This document shows positions 1 through 11,217 of a stretch of DNA of 64,000 nucleotides, piece after piece. Source of the DNA: Acetobacter conturbans (GTDB taxonomy: Bacteria > Pseudomonadota > Alphaproteobacteria > Acetobacterales > Acetobacteraceae); assembly GCF_011516755.1 (NCBI RefSeq), contig NZ_WOSY01000003.1, forward strand, positions 124,001-188,000, written 5' to 3'. Under the pieces are notes generated by a model. It was given only the letters and a program-made list of their open reading frames with translations. It was not told the DNA's origin and searched no databases. Both the position numbers and the translations under genes were made by a program. Each line of letters opens with the position of its first letter. Position 1 is the stretch's first letter.

Positions 1-1299
1 CAGCAGATCCAGCGGCGCATGAGGTGGCTGACGCAGGACCTCCCTGATGCGGGCGCCCCGCGTGAGTTGCTGGCGCACGCGGGCATCGGGCAGGCCGCCG
101 AAACGGGTGAACGATTCCAGCTCGATAAACTGTGCATAATCGAGCCGCAGCGTGCTCACGGCGTTCCGCAGGACGGGCGCCTGTGTCGCCCCGCCGACGC
201 GGCTCACGCTGACGCCGACATCGACGGCCGGTTTCTGCCCCTGATCGAACAAGGTGCGGTCCAGAACGATTTGCCCATCCGTGATCGAGATGAGATTGGT
301 GGGAATATAGGCACTGAGATTGCCCGCTTCCGTTTCGGCAATCGGCAGGGCCGTCAGTGAACCGCCACCCTTTTCCGGCGACAGTTTCGCGGCGCGCTCC
401 AGCAGCCGCGCATGGACATAGAAAATATCGCCGGGATAAGCCTCGCGACCCGGCGCACGACCGGTCAGTAGCGACACCTCGCGATGGGTCGCGGCATGCT
501 GTGAAAGATCGTCAATGACGATAAGGGCATGCTGACCACGATCGCGGAAATATTCCGCCATGCTGAAACCGGCAAATGGCGCGATCCAGCGAAGGCCGGG
601 CGTCTCGGCGGGACGGGCGACCACGATGATGCACCGTTCCGGGTTGCCACGCTTGCGGATCGTATCGATGACGCGCTGGACGCTCGACGTTTTCTGCCCC
701 ACTGCGACATAAACGCAGATCATCTCGTTGGATTTCTGCGCGAGGATCGTATCCACCGCCACCGTGGTCTTGCCGGTCGCCCGATCTCCCACGATCAGTT
801 CACGCTGCCCGCGACCGAGTGGAAACAGCGTGTCGATGGCGAGCGTGCCGGTCTGGATAGGCTGCACGACAAGCGCACGGTCGATGATACCCGGAGCCGG
901 ACGTTCGATGGGAAGGCGCGCCTGAGCGTCAATGGGACCACCATCATCAAGCGGCCGTCCCAGCGGATCGACAACGCGGCCAAGGAGCGCCTCCCCGACC
1001 GGCACACTGACGACCTCCGCCGTGCCATGAACCGGTGCCCCTGCCTCGATGGTGCTGTCATCGTCGAGCAGCACGCAGCCTATGCGTTTCTCCTCCAGAC
1101 TATGCGCGAAGCCGTAGCGCCCGTTTCCGAACGACAGAAGTTCGTCCAGCCGCGCATCCGGCAGGCCGGACACGAGGGCGACGCCATCCCCAACATCTTC
1201 CACACGCCCGATCCGTTCGGTGGAAGGACCGGATACGATGTCGCCCAGCCGCGTCCGGGCAGCGGTGAGCCAGTCTGAAGTGGAGTCAGCTTCGAGCAT
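1..1299 (-). CDS. atpA: N-type F-ATPase subunit alpha (partial, C-terminus beyond left edge)
   Basis: Catalytic-core alpha subunit of the second ATPase. 433 codons are present, reading from an ATG at 1299 to the left edge with no stop. The P-loop GDRATGKT lies near residue 170 and is followed by the family segments [10 protein letters not shown] and VYVAVGQK; the nucleotide-binding domain and the start of the C-terminal helical domain are visible. It overlaps the end of atpF by 14 bp, so the two are translationally linked. The terminal position in a D-C-Q-R-B-E-F-A series is typical of N-ATPase operons, where atpG (gamma) follows; that gene would lie outside the window. Confidence 0.95.
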   Translation of the reverse strand, partial: MLEADSTSDWLTAARTRLGDIVSGPSTERIGRVEDVGDGVALVSGLPDARLDELLSFGNGRYGFAHSLEEKRIGCVLLDDDSTIEAGAPVHGTAEVVSVPVGEALLGRVVDPLGRPLDDGGPIDAQARLPIERPAPGIIDRALVVQPIQTGTLAIDTLFPLGRGQRELIVGDRATGKTTVAVDTILAQKSNEMICVYVAVGQKTSSVQRVIDTIRKRGNPERCIIVVARPAETPGLRWIAPFAGFSMAEYFRDRGQHALIVIDDLSQHAATHREVSLLTGRAPGREAYPGDIFYVHARLLERAAKLSPEKGGGSLTALPIAETEAGNLSAYIPTNLISITDGQIVLDRTLFDQGQKPAVDVGVSVSRVGGATQAPVLRNAVSTLRLDYAQFIELESFTRFGGLPDARVRQQLTRGARIREVLRQPPHAPLDLL

Positions 1300-2023
1300 G
1301 GGTCAGGTTATCCCTGATATGGTCCAGATCGGCCTTCCAGCTGGAAGCGACGGACAGAGAGGGCGTGATAACGGCGAACCCTTCGATCAGCGTGGGATCG
1401 GTCGTCCATGTGATGACCGGCTGCGTCCCAAGAATCCCGGCCAGCCGCGTCTCATATTTCCTGCGATCAGCGTCCTCCGGCGCAACGGCAGCCATCAGGA
1501 TGAAACCTGCCTGCAACTGCGTCCGCTCTCGAAGCGGAAGAGCCGTCACGGCCTGTTCAAGACGTGCGAACAACGTGTCACGGACAGCCTCCGACGAAAT
1601 GCCTGTGGCGGAAAGGATCTGCCGGGCGATATCGACGGCGAGACTGGCCGCCTGATCGCCCCATGCCGTCCGCGTTTCGGTCTCCTCACGGGCAAGAGTC
1701 TGCCGGGTCGCTTCCTGCAACGCGGCGGCGTCCTGCTGGGCGCGGGAGAGGGTGGCGACACGCCCGGCCTGCGCTTCGACGTCCGCCTTTCGCAATACCT
1801 CTGCGCGTTCTCCCGCGATCCCAGTCCTGGCGGCGGACAGGGCAACACGCTCCGCTTCCACCTGTTTCTCTTTCTCGGCGAGAGCGTCCAGACGTCTGGC
1901 GACATCATTCTGTCGTCCCGCGATAATGGCGGAGAGAGGACGCCAGAAGAAGCGGCCCAGCAGCCAGATCAGAATGCCAAGATTGACGAGCTGAAAACCC
2001 AGCGTCCACCAGTCGATATTCAC
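1286..2023 (-). CDS. atpF: N-type F-ATPase subunit b with a delta-like C-terminal domain
   Basis: Peripheral-stalk b subunit, 245 aa from a GTG start. Residues 5-25 form one hydrophobic membrane segment, and 35-130 are a charged Ala/Glu/Arg-rich coiled coil as in b subunits. The last ~80 residues differ: from about 160 on, and especially 208-240 (TDPTLIEGF... then DLDHIRDNL), they align without gaps to the C-terminal end of F1 delta subunits (pattern D-x-x-hydrophobic-x-x-G, a conserved Ser, a final L-x-x-hydrophobic-x-x-x-L). No separate delta gene occurs in this operon, so the protein probably does both jobs. The ordinary b subunit is about 160 aa. Confidence 0.9.
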   Translation of the reverse strand: MNIDWWTLGFQLVNLGILIWLLGRFFWRPLSAIIAGRQNDVARRLDALAEKEKQVEAERVALSAARTGIAGERAEVLRKADVEAQAGRVATLSRAQQDAAALQEATRQTLAREETETRTAWGDQAASLAVDIARQILSATGISSEAVRDTLFARLEQAVTALPLRERTQLQAGFILMAAVAPEDADRRKYETRLAGILGTQPVITWTTDPTLIEGFAVITPSLSVASSWKADLDHIRDNLTHARS

Positions 2024-2027
2024 GATG

Positions 2028-2273
2028 TCACTTCAGCAGCGGGTTGGCGAACAGAAGCAGCAACGCGATGACAAGGCAGTAGATCGCCATCGTCTCGATC
2101 ATCGCCAGTCCGACGAAGAGCGTGCGCGAGATGGTCCCGGCCGCCTCGGGCTGACGGGCGATGGCATCCATGGCGGCGGCCACGGCGCGACCCTCCGCCA
2201 GCGCGGGACCGATGGACCCACAGGACACGGCGAAGGCCGCTGAAACGATGCTGGCAAGCGCAAGCCAGTTCAT
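2028..2273 (-). CDS. atpE: N-type F-ATPase subunit c (rotor ring)
   Basis: Proteolipid of the ion-translocating ring, 81 aa, two membrane helices joined by the polar loop ARQPEAAG. The ion-site carboxylate is Glu60 followed by Thr61 and Tyr65 (IETMAIY). A second carboxylate, Glu27, sits in helix 1 where Na+-translocating c subunits have Gln. This two-carboxylate pattern is described for N-type rotor rings and bears on whether the enzyme uses H+ or Na+. The start at 2273 overlaps the stop of atpB by 4 bp (ATGA). Confidence 0.95.
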   Translation of the reverse strand: MNWLALASIVSAAFAVSCGSIGPALAEGRAVAAAMDAIARQPEAAGTISRTLFVGLAMIETMAIYCLVIALLLLFANPLLK

Positions 2274-2986
2274 GGGGAGACTCCTGTTCGATCTGGATTG
2301 GTGGAAGCCGCAGGCGACGCCGTGGGGCGGCTGAGTGCGCTTCCAATGAAAACCATGGCCAGCACCGCAAAGATGTAGGCCTGTACGGCGCTGGTCAGCA
2401 TGTCGAGCGCCATGAGGGGGATGGGTACCAGCAACCCGGCCAGCGACAACACGATGCCGATGACAAACGCGCCCGCCATGACATTCCCGAACAGACGCAC
2501 CATCAGGGAAAAGGTCCGCGTCACGGTGCCGAGCAGATTGAGCGGTACCATCACGATGCTGGGCCACAGGAACGTGCGGAGATAGCCGCCCACACCGCCC
2601 GATCGGATGCCGAAAACAATGATGGCGAGAAAGACCAGCCCTGCCAGCGCGGCGTCCGTCGCCAGTGTCGCTGTCGGCGCAGCGATCCCGGGCAGCAGGG
2701 CGCACCAGTTGGCGACAAGAATGAACACGAACAGGGTGCCCACGAAGGCGCGGTAGGGAGCCGGGTCTTCGACCCGCATCGTGCTGGTGATCTGCGTGTC
2801 CAGCGTGGTCACCAGCAGTTCCAGGCAAGCCTGTAACCGGCCCGGAACATTTCTGGTCAGATGACGGGAGACGGCGAGACTTCCCACGACAAGCAGCGCC
2901 ATGATCCCCCATGTCGTCACCACCGGCTCGGTGACCGGAACGGGGCCGATATGAAAGAGTGGCGGAGTGACGAGAGGCGAATTCAT
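2270..2986 (-). CDS. atpB: N-type F-ATPase subunit a
   Basis: Membrane stator subunit that forms the ion half-channels facing the c ring, 238 aa with about six hydrophobic segments. The essential arginine lies in the segment [15 protein letters not shown], the RLFGN motif of the family, and the C-terminal helix [16 protein letters not shown] is typical. The start at 2986 ([14 protein letters not shown]) overlaps the atpR stop by 4 bp. An in-frame upstream extension exists but would lie inside atpR and lacks family similarity, so it was excluded. Confidence 0.95.
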   Translation of the reverse strand: MNSPLVTPPLFHIGPVPVTEPVVTTWGIMALLVVGSLAVSRHLTRNVPGRLQACLELLVTTLDTQITSTMRVEDPAPYRAFVGTLFVFILVANWCALLPGIAAPTATLATDAALAGLVFLAIIVFGIRSGGVGGYLRTFLWPSIVMVPLNLLGTVTRTFSLMVRLFGNVMAGAFVIGIVLSLAGLLVPIPLMALDMLTSAVQAYIFAVLAMVFIGSALSRPTASPAASTNPDRTGVSP

Positions 2987-3300
2987 GAAATCGCTCCCTT
3001 CCGTGAGGCGGAAAGGTCGGTTTCGTTCAGCCTCCGACGCATCAACCGGAGCGTCAGCGGACGGGCAATCAGGATACCGGCCCCCGCCAGCAGCAGGGGC
3101 TGTGTGCCGCTGCGGGCGGCAAGGGTCAGCAGCACGGCCAGTGCGATGAAGCGTACCCCCATAATCGCGACAGCGGCCAGCCGTCTGTCCGGCGAGACCA
3201 GCCACTGAACGTTGGTCCAGAGCGCCATGACATGCACGACCCCGGCAAGGAGGCCCGCGGCCAGCCACAAAGCGGAGGAAAAGGGCATCACGTCAGGCAT
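2983..3300 (-). CDS. atpR: N-ATPase accessory membrane protein AtpR
   Basis: Small membrane protein of 105 aa with three predicted hydrophobic helices. Arginines fall within or beside the helices ([18 protein letters not shown]), a trait noted for AtpR, which has been proposed to interact with carboxylates of the c subunit during ring assembly. AtpR is found only in N-ATPase operons and is the best marker of the type. Identification rests on position between atpQ and atpB, size and these arginines. It overlaps atpQ by 8 bp and atpB by 4 bp. Confidence 0.85.
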   Translation of the reverse strand: MPDVMPFSSALWLAAGLLAGVVHVMALWTNVQWLVSPDRRLAAVAIMGVRFIALAVLLTLAARSGTQPLLLAGAGILIARPLTLRLMRRRLNETDLSASRKGAIS

Positions 3301-3576
3301 GGGGATGGTTCATCCAGTTCCACGCGCTCCATCCGCCCACTCCGAAACCAAGCAGCAGCAACGCCGCCGAAAAGAGAACGCCCTTTCCCATGAGGTGATG
3401 GTCGAGCCAGCGTCCCGCCAGCATGCCACCCAGCGGAGGCGTGACGATGGTCCATCCCAGCGCACCGATATGGGCGAGGTGAGTTGTGACATTGACCTCC
3501 TGATCACTCACACCGGTCCGTCTGTCTGTCTGCTGGCGCACAGCCGCTTCCATTTCCTCACGCGGAGAAGGCGCCA

Positions 3577-3577
<1 letters not shown>
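3293..3577 (-). CDS. atpQ: N-ATPase AtpQ (AtpI-like small membrane protein)
   Basis: 94 aa, hydrophilic N-terminal ~40 residues then two hydrophobic helices (IVTPPLGGMLAGRWLDH and GVLFSAALLLLGFGVGGW). The pair of helices with a GxxxGxWxD-type motif resembles the AtpI/ATPase_gene1 family, whose members help c-ring assembly or Mg2+ handling; the role here is inferred. The ATG at 3577 shares one base with the atpC stop (TGATG); a GTG immediately upstream at 3580 is an alternative start. Confidence 0.8.
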
Positions 3578-5456
<1,879 letters not shown>

Positions 5457-5617
5457 TCAGCCCGCCTTTCCTGCGTTCAGAACTCTGCTGGAAGCCTATT
5501 CAAAAAACGCCTGATGAAACAAATGACAATCTGACGTCAGAGGGAAATTACCCGCGTCGGAAGACCGCAGAAAATGGTCCCTGCGTCTTCCCGACAGAAA
5601 GCGAGCCCGCTCTCGCC

Positions 5618-6616
5618 TTACACGCCTGCCGGACGGCTCGTGGGAGGCGCCATGAATTCCGGACCAACGGGATCAGGCACGCACCGCGTCAGAATCTCGT
5701 TGATGTCCGCCTTGGTCTTGTCATCGATATGCCATCCATCGACATCCCGAATGGCGTCCAGTTGCCCCGGATGCCGCGCACCCCAGAGCGCGATCGTCGG
5801 GCCCTGATCGAGAACCCAGCGCACGGCCAGAGCCAGCACGGACTTTCCGAATCGTTCCTGCGCCAGTGCGCTCAGTTCCTTCACGGCAGCAACATAGTGC
5901 GCCAGACGCGGTTCCCTGAATTTCGGATCGCTCTTGCGCAGGTCATCACCTGAGAACTGCGTCGTTTCGGTGATCTTCCCCGCCAGCAGTCCGCGACAGA
6001 GCGCGCCGTAGCACAGCATCGTCAGGCCGCTCTTTTCCGCGTACGGCATGACATCGCGTTCGATATCCCGCTCGAACAGATTGTAAGGCGGCTGGATGGC
6101 ATCGAGTGTGGCCCCGGCCCGAAACCGGTCCATCTGTTCCGGAGAAAAATTGCTCACGCCAATGGCGAGGATTTTCCCCTCGCTGCGAAGGTCTTCGAGC
6201 ACACGTCCGGTTTCCGCGAGATCGCTTTCGAGATCGGGCCAGTGGACCTGATAGAGATCGATCCGGTCGGTCCGGAGCCTCCGCAGGGAATCCTCGATTT
6301 CCTGCCGGATGCGCGCAGGGCGACAGTCTCTGAACGGTTTCCCGTCCTTCCAGTTCAGGCCGAGCTTGGTTGCGATCTGCACCCGATCCCGCAGACCACC
6401 CTGCGCAATCGCCTCGCCCACGATTTCTTCTGAATTTCCGAACCCGTAAACCGGCGCCGTGTCGATCAGGGTGACACCCATATCCACGGCGGTGCGAATG
6501 GTTTCAAGGGATTGCTGGCGATCCGAGCCGCCCCACATCCATCCACCGATGGCCCAGGTGCCGAGGCCGATGCGTGAAGCCGTCACGCCGCTCTGACCGA
6601 TTTTGATGTCTTCCAT
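5618..6616 (-). CDS. Aldo/keto reductase
   Basis: NADP(H)-dependent (beta/alpha)8-barrel oxidoreductase, 332 aa. The AKR catalytic tetrad is intact: Asp52 (TLIDTAPVYG), Tyr57, Lys84 (ATKLGL) and His125 (YQVHWPD). The C-terminal cofactor-loop region (WVLDQGPTIALWGARHPGQL) is of the bacterial AKR11/general-stress type. Acetic acid bacteria carry several such enzymes acting on sugars or ketones, but the substrate cannot be read from sequence. The ATG is preceded by a purine-rich GGGGTAAAG. Confidence 0.9.
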   Translation of the reverse strand: MEDIKIGQSGVTASRIGLGTWAIGGWMWGGSDRQQSLETIRTAVDMGVTLIDTAPVYGFGNSEEIVGEAIAQGGLRDRVQIATKLGLNWKDGKPFRDCRPARIRQEIEDSLRRLRTDRIDLYQVHWPDLESDLAETGRVLEDLRSEGKILAIGVSNFSPEQMDRFRAGATLDAIQPPYNLFERDIERDVMPYAEKSGLTMLCYGALCRGLLAGKITETTQFSGDDLRKSDPKFREPRLAHYVAAVKELSALAQERFGKSVLALAVRWVLDQGPTIALWGARHPGQLDAIRDVDGWHIDDKTKADINEILTRCVPDPVGPEFMAPPTSRPAGV

Positions 6617-6925
6617 TGCTTTACCCCTTCAAGCCCGCTGCCCTGCCTGTCGGCAGCAGCATGCTGGATGTGGTTGCAGGCGAATGAACGGTTCGGAACC
6701 CTGCCGGAGTAAAAGCTAAACTCTCTGCTGTGCTGATGCGCAATGATGCGTGTCAAACGAACGACACCTGCATGTCATCCGGATTTCAGCAACACGCTGG
6801 ACAGGCGAGGCATGGTCTGCCTCTGCCTGCGTGGCCGTTTTTCAAACGCGCTGGCGGCCACCGGCTCAGGACCGTTCATGCCCCTTACAGGCTGAACGAT
6901 CCTGCGCGACGGATGGTTTCTGAGG
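6617..6925. other. Intergenic region between aldo/keto reductase start and ssb stop
   Basis: 309 bp. It should hold the promoter of the aldo/keto reductase on the minus strand and the 3' end of the ssb transcript. I see no clear intrinsic terminator, no recognisable gene and no repeat. Confidence 0.5.
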
Positions 6926-7489
6926 TCAGAACGGAATTTCGTCGTCGAGATCACCGCTCGGTGCATCCCAGCCGCCCGGCGAGGCCGGGGCGCTTTTGCG
7001 TGCACCACCGGCACCCCCAGCACCGCTCGCGCCGCCTATCCGACGCGGAGTGCCACCGCCACCGCCGAACCCGCCGTCCGATTCCGCCCCGCCGTAGCCG
7101 CTGCTTCCGCCGCCGCCTTCCTCACCTTCACCGGAACCGCGGCCATCCAGCAGAACCAGTTCTCCCCGAAAACGATCGAGCACGATTTCCGTGGTGTATT
7201 TTTCCTGTCCGGACTGGTCCGTCCATTTGCGCGTCTGAAGCGTGCCTTCCACATAAACCTTGCGGCCCTTGCGCAGGAAACGCTCGGCGACATCGGCAAT
7301 ACGGTCGTTAAAGACGACGACACGATGCCATTCCGTCCGTTCGCGGCGCTCACCTGAAGTGCGGTCGTTCCACGTATCGCTTGTCGCCACTGAAAGAGAT
7401 GCGATCTTCTGGCCGCTCTGGCTGGTCCGAATTTCCGGATCACGTCCGAGATTTCCGACCAGAATAACCTTGTTCACACTGCCTGCCAT
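6926..7489 (-). CDS. ssb: Single-stranded DNA-binding protein
   Basis: Binds ssDNA in replication, recombination and repair. 187 aa: OB-fold at residues 1-112 ([15 protein letters not shown]..., [18 protein letters not shown]), a long Gly/Ser-rich flexible linker, and the acidic C-terminal tip DLDDEIPF that recruits partner proteins. A strong GGAGG lies 5 nt before the ATG. Divergent from the next gene to the right. Confidence 0.97.
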   Translation of the reverse strand: MAGSVNKVILVGNLGRDPEIRTSQSGQKIASLSVATSDTWNDRTSGERRERTEWHRVVVFNDRIADVAERFLRKGRKVYVEGTLQTRKWTDQSGQEKYTTEIVLDRFRGELVLLDGRGSGEGEEGGGGSSGYGGAESDGGFGGGGGTPRRIGGASGAGGAGGARKSAPASPGGWDAPSGDLDDEIPF

Positions 7490-7691
7490 TGCAGCCTCCC
7501 CGTTGCCGTTCCGTCGTAATGGGCGTCTCTGGCCCTTTTATGGACAGACCAAAGCCGCGAGCATCTGCCTCTGGTTACAACCCGGCCCGATACCCTGCAA
7601 TTGGTATTAATGGGACAGCGCGTTCATCGCCCCTTGAACAAGAGTCCATCTCGGACCTTAATGCCCTCTCACTCTCAGGCACGAACCGCAT

Positions 7692-8102
7692 TTGACCCGA
7701 CCGACTCTCCCCTCAGGCGCTCCGCCCCCGGCTTCTTCGACCAGACCGGCAACCACCGCCCCCCGCCGGTCGTCCCCCGTCGTCTCCGGGGAGCAGCTCG
7801 AAGCCGCCGCCGATGCCTATTATACCTATTGCGGCGCACCATGGGACGACCTCGCTCCGCAGGCGCAGAACCTGTATCGCATCCGCATGCAGCTCGCGCT
7901 TGACGCCTTCGCCGAGCGCATGTGGCGCCCTATTGCAACCGTTCCGCGTGACGGAAGCGCCATCCTGCTTTTTCTGCACATGAAGAACCGGGGTGATTAC
8001 ATCTGGCTGGATCGCTGGGATCATCAGGATGGGCGCTGGCGGCTGGCGCCCCATGCAAAACCGACCCACTGGACGCCGCTCCCCGCACCGCCTCATCCCT
8101 GA
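7692..8102 (+). CDS. Hypothetical protein with a phage-type W-P-x-DG domain
   Basis: 136 aa, unknown function. After a Pro/Thr-rich N-terminus come a helical segment (EQLEAAADAYYTYCGAPWDDL) and a C-terminal domain of the form WRPIATVPRDGSAILLF ... WDHQDGRWRL ... THWTPLPAPP. That last arrangement resembles DUF551-like proteins frequent in phages and in alphaproteobacterial genomes. The only in-frame start after the upstream stop codon is the TTG at 7692, so the exact start is uncertain. No phage genes lie nearby. Confidence 0.6.
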   Translation: MTRPTLPSGAPPPASSTRPATTAPRRSSPVVSGEQLEAAADAYYTYCGAPWDDLAPQAQNLYRIRMQLALDAFAERMWRPIATVPRDGSAILLFLHMKNRGDYIWLDRWDHQDGRWRLAPHAKPTHWTPLPAPPHP

Positions 8103-8203
8103 GCGGGGCTCGGGCAGACACCACACCTTCATGGAACTGCCTGAAGAGATCAAACAGGCTGAACCTTAAGGGGACATGCGCATAGCGCGAATGCCCCGCG
8201 CGT

Positions 8204-8692
8204 CTATTCAGACGGGGCCATCGACCGGATGAGATCCAGCACCCGCTTTCTCACCCCCGCATCGGGGATTCTGTAATAAGCCCGCACAAGTTCCATCGTC
8301 TCACGCCGGGACATTACACTGGTGTCAATCGATGCCGTCGCAGGAGCACCTGACACGGGCGGCCCGCCAAAACCCTGCTGCGCCTCCGCAAATCCCATCA
8401 CGGGAGACGCATGGGAAGCCGGGGCGGGAATCGCAGCCGGATCGAGCGGCATGTCGTCGTAGAAAAAGCCTATGGGCACATCCAGCACACGGGCGATTTC
8501 GAACAGCCGGGACGCACTGACCCGGTTCGCACCGCGTTCATATTTCTGGATCTGCTGAAAGGTCAGGCTGATCGCCTCACCCAGCTTTTCCTGGGACATT
8601 CCAAGCATTGTGCGACGCAGACGAATCCGCGCCCCCACATGCAGATCAAGGTCGGTGATTCGTGTTCCGCTGCCGTCTGCCGTCGTTGTCAT
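8204..8692 (-). CDS. XRE-family HTH transcriptional regulator
   Basis: 162 aa. The Cro/CI-type helix-turn-helix spans about residues 18-75 (GARIRLRRTMLGMSQEKLGEAI, then FQQIQKYERGANRVSASRLFEIARVL). A Pro/Ala-rich linker joins it to a C-terminal helix pair (RETMELVRAYYRIPDAGVRKRVLDLIRSM) of the type found in many alphaproteobacterial regulators of this kind. It lies 67 bp downstream of lnt on the same strand and could be read through from fur-olsB-lnt. Target genes unknown. Confidence 0.9.
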   Translation of the reverse strand: MTTTADGSGTRITDLDLHVGARIRLRRTMLGMSQEKLGEAISLTFQQIQKYERGANRVSASRLFEIARVLDVPIGFFYDDMPLDPAAIPAPASHASPVMGFAEAQQGFGGPPVSGAPATASIDTSVMSRRETMELVRAYYRIPDAGVRKRVLDLIRSMAPSE

Positions 8693-8759
8693 GCGCCATC
8701 CCCCGACAGACCATCTGTGGATTAAGAATTAATCAACATACAACCAGAAGATGAATTTG

Positions 8760-10334
8760 TTAACTGCCACGGCCATAACTCTTTCGGGGGCGCCATGGAA
8801 ACGTAACCAAAGCCGCAAAAAGACAAAGCCCAACAGGGATCGCCTGTCCGAAACGCGCGAAAGGAGTCGGAGGCAAGGGAGCCGGAAGAGCCCGGATCAG
8901 CACACCTGTCACACCCCACTCCAGTCGCCCCAGATCATGACCCCGTGCATCGTAGACGATCGACACGCCGGTATTGGCAGCACGCGCGATCGGCAACCCC
9001 TCCTCGACGGCCCGCAATCTGACAGCCGCGAGATGCTGGCGCGGGCCGGCACTGTTGCCATACCAGGCATCGTTGGTGACATTCACCAGCCAGTCGGGGC
9101 GATCATGACGATCCACCACATGCCCGGAAAAGATCACTTCATAACAGACAAGCGGACCGACGGCGCTCAAACCGGAAAGATGCCAGCTCAACGGACCAGG
9201 CCCCGGTGTCATACCGCCACCCGGCACCACCTGCAGCGGCAGAAAACGAGGCTGATATTCTCCGAATGGCACGAGCGTCGCCTTGTCATAGACGCCTTCG
9301 ACCTTGCCATCCTCATCCAGCGCGACGACTGAGTTTCGCCAGTGCTGATCGCTCCCGATCCGCAACGTACCGATCACACCGGCCGTCGCCCCGCTGGCCG
9401 TACGGGCGATCATCGAACGGGCAAAGGCATCTTCCTCCAGCACGCCGGGAAAAGCGGTCTCGGGCCAGACATAGACCACTGGATGCGCTGGGCCCTGCGC
9501 CCTGCCTGTCTCCTCGACCGCCTGTACCACGCCCTGCCGGGTCAGGCGCAAATAACGCTCGAATACCGCCTGCATGTCGGCGCGGCTGATCTTCTCCTGT
9601 TCGGGCACATTACCCTGCACAAGCACAACTGTCGGAGACGTGGCATTACCGGAAGCCACGCTTTCCTGAGCCTGAAGGCCATAAAAACGTGCTGCGCCGA
9701 GGCTGGCCCAGACCACCAGCACGATGCCGCCCCCCACCATGGCGCGGCGCTCCAGCGGCATCGTCACAGCAAGAATGACAGTCAGCAGCGTAAGTCCGTC
9801 AACACCGATCCAAGCGACGGGCTGGATCATCACGTCGCCAGCCAGTCCGTGAAATGCCCAGTCGCTTCCCAGCGGATTCCATGTGAAACCGCTGAACAGG
9901 AACAGCCGCCCCATGTCACAGAGGGTCCAGAGCGCTGCGAACAGCACGCCCCGACGCCATCCGGCTGGAACGACACGGCACAATGCGGCCGGAACAGCGG
10001 CAAACGGAGCGAGAATCAGGGCGCATCCCATCGACGGGAACGGCACGAACCACCAGAACTCGCTGGCACGGATCAGGATCGCGTTGATCAGCCAGTACAG
10101 CCCGACTGCATGCAGGCCGAATCCGAAGGCGAAACCTGCCCACGCCGCCTGCCGCATTGTCTGCGCGCGGTCGATGCCCCGCATCAGTACGAGAAAGGCG
10201 AAAGGCAGGATCGGCAGGAGATGCAGCGGCGGGAAAGTGAACGCCGCCGCCGCGCCCGCGAGCAACGGACCACCCATGGACTTCAGGGTCAGGATCAGCC
10301 GTCTGAAACGAGAGGGCTTTCCCACCTCACTCAT
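8760..10334 (-). CDS. lnt: Apolipoprotein N-acyltransferase
   Basis: Inner-membrane enzyme that adds the third acyl chain to the N-terminal Cys of lipoproteins, allowing Lol sorting. 524 aa: about six to seven membrane helices in the first 240 residues, then a nitrilase-type domain with the triad residues visible as Glu in VVYVWPETAFPG, Lys in VYDKATLVPFGEY and Cys in PLVCYEVIFSG, and a final helix. The start at 10334 (MSEVGKPSRF) was chosen because the longer frame overlaps the end of olsB and adds unlikely sequence. Confidence 0.95.
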   Translation of the reverse strand: MSEVGKPSRFRRLILTLKSMGGPLLAGAAAAFTFPPLHLLPILPFAFLVLMRGIDRAQTMRQAAWAGFAFGFGLHAVGLYWLINAILIRASEFWWFVPFPSMGCALILAPFAAVPAALCRVVPAGWRRGVLFAALWTLCDMGRLFLFSGFTWNPLGSDWAFHGLAGDVMIQPVAWIGVDGLTLLTVILAVTMPLERRAMVGGGIVLVVWASLGAARFYGLQAQESVASGNATSPTVVLVQGNVPEQEKISRADMQAVFERYLRLTRQGVVQAVEETGRAQGPAHPVVYVWPETAFPGVLEEDAFARSMIARTASGATAGVIGTLRIGSDQHWRNSVVALDEDGKVEGVYDKATLVPFGEYQPRFLPLQVVPGGGMTPGPGPLSWHLSGLSAVGPLVCYEVIFSGHVVDRHDRPDWLVNVTNDAWYGNSAGPRQHLAAVRLRAVEEGLPIARAANTGVSIVYDARGHDLGRLEWGVTGVLIRALPAPLPPTPFARFGQAIPVGLCLFAALVTFPWRPRKSYGRGS

Positions 10335-10368
10335 CAGAAGCGTGTCACGCGGCAAGCGCGCACCCGCC

Positions 10369-11217
10369 TCAGTCGAGTGCGTCACGCAGACGTCGTTCGT
10401 AATGGCGGTAATATTTGTCGGCCAGCAGTTCACTCTTCACGAGGACAGCCACATCGGTCGTCTTGAACTGGGGATCGATCACAGCGCCGTCGCCGACATA
10501 ACCGCCAAGACGCAGATAGCCTTTGACGAGCGGTGGCAGGCGAGTCAGCGCCCGGCGACGATCGACGGTGGATGGCTCCATGCGCAGCATTTCCACACGG
10601 CGCTCTGGAAGCGCTTTAACGCGCAGAGCGGGGGGAGCGAGATGGTTGTGATAGAGGTAGGTCAGTTCCTCGGACAGATCATCGGGGGTCGTGCCGGGCA
10701 GGCTCGCGCAGCCGAACAGCACGTCGATCTTGTGAAGGAAGATGTAGGAGGCAATGCCGCGCCAGAGCAGCTGCATCGCCGCACGACCGCGATAGCGCAC
10801 ATCAACGCAGGATCGACCGACCTCGAGCAAACGTCCCGGAAACTTTTTCAGCGCCGCGATGTCGAACTCGCTTTCGCTGTAAAAGCGACCGAGTTTCGAT
10901 GCCGCGTCGCCCTGCATGAGACGATAGGTCCCCACCACCCCGGCAGCACCGGAGGAGATGGCATGATCGATCACCAGTAGATGATCGGCATATTCATCGA
11001 ACTCGTCGATATCGCGTTTCAGGCGTGCCGTCCGTTCGTCCGGCTGCGCGCCCATTTCCTCGAAAAACACGCGATAGCGCAGGGCCTGAGCCGCGTCGAT
11101 TTCCTCTGCGGTCGAGGCGATGCGCACTCCGAGATTACCGCCCCGCAGTTCGTGGAAACCATTCCGTTCCAGATCAAGGGCGGAAAGACCACCAGTGCTC
11201 GGCTTCTCGGCGCTCAT
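10369..11217 (-). CDS. olsB: Ornithine lipid N-acyltransferase (OlsB-like GNAT)
   Basis: 282 aa, GNAT/hemolysin-like acyltransferase. Family motifs include QALRYRVFFEEMGA, DEFDEYADHLLVID, VGTYRLM, LLEVGRSCVDVRYRGR and a C-terminal LVKGYLRLGG followed by FKTTDVAVLV. OlsB transfers a 3-hydroxyacyl chain from ACP to ornithine, the first step of ornithine-lipid synthesis; acetic acid bacteria are known to make ornithine lipids. No olsA is adjacent. The start overlaps the fur-like stop by 4 bp and lnt follows after 34 bp, so the three probably form a unit. Confidence 0.85.
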   Translation of the reverse strand: MSAEKPSTGGLSALDLERNGFHELRGGNLGVRIASTAEEIDAAQALRYRVFFEEMGAQPDERTARLKRDIDEFDEYADHLLVIDHAISSGAAGVVGTYRLMQGDAASKLGRFYSESEFDIAALKKFPGRLLEVGRSCVDVRYRGRAAMQLLWRGIASYIFLHKIDVLFGCASLPGTTPDDLSEELTYLYHNHLAPPALRVKALPERRVEMLRMEPSTVDRRRALTRLPPLVKGYLRLGGYVGDGAVIDPQFKTTDVAVLVKSELLADKYYRHYERRLRDALD

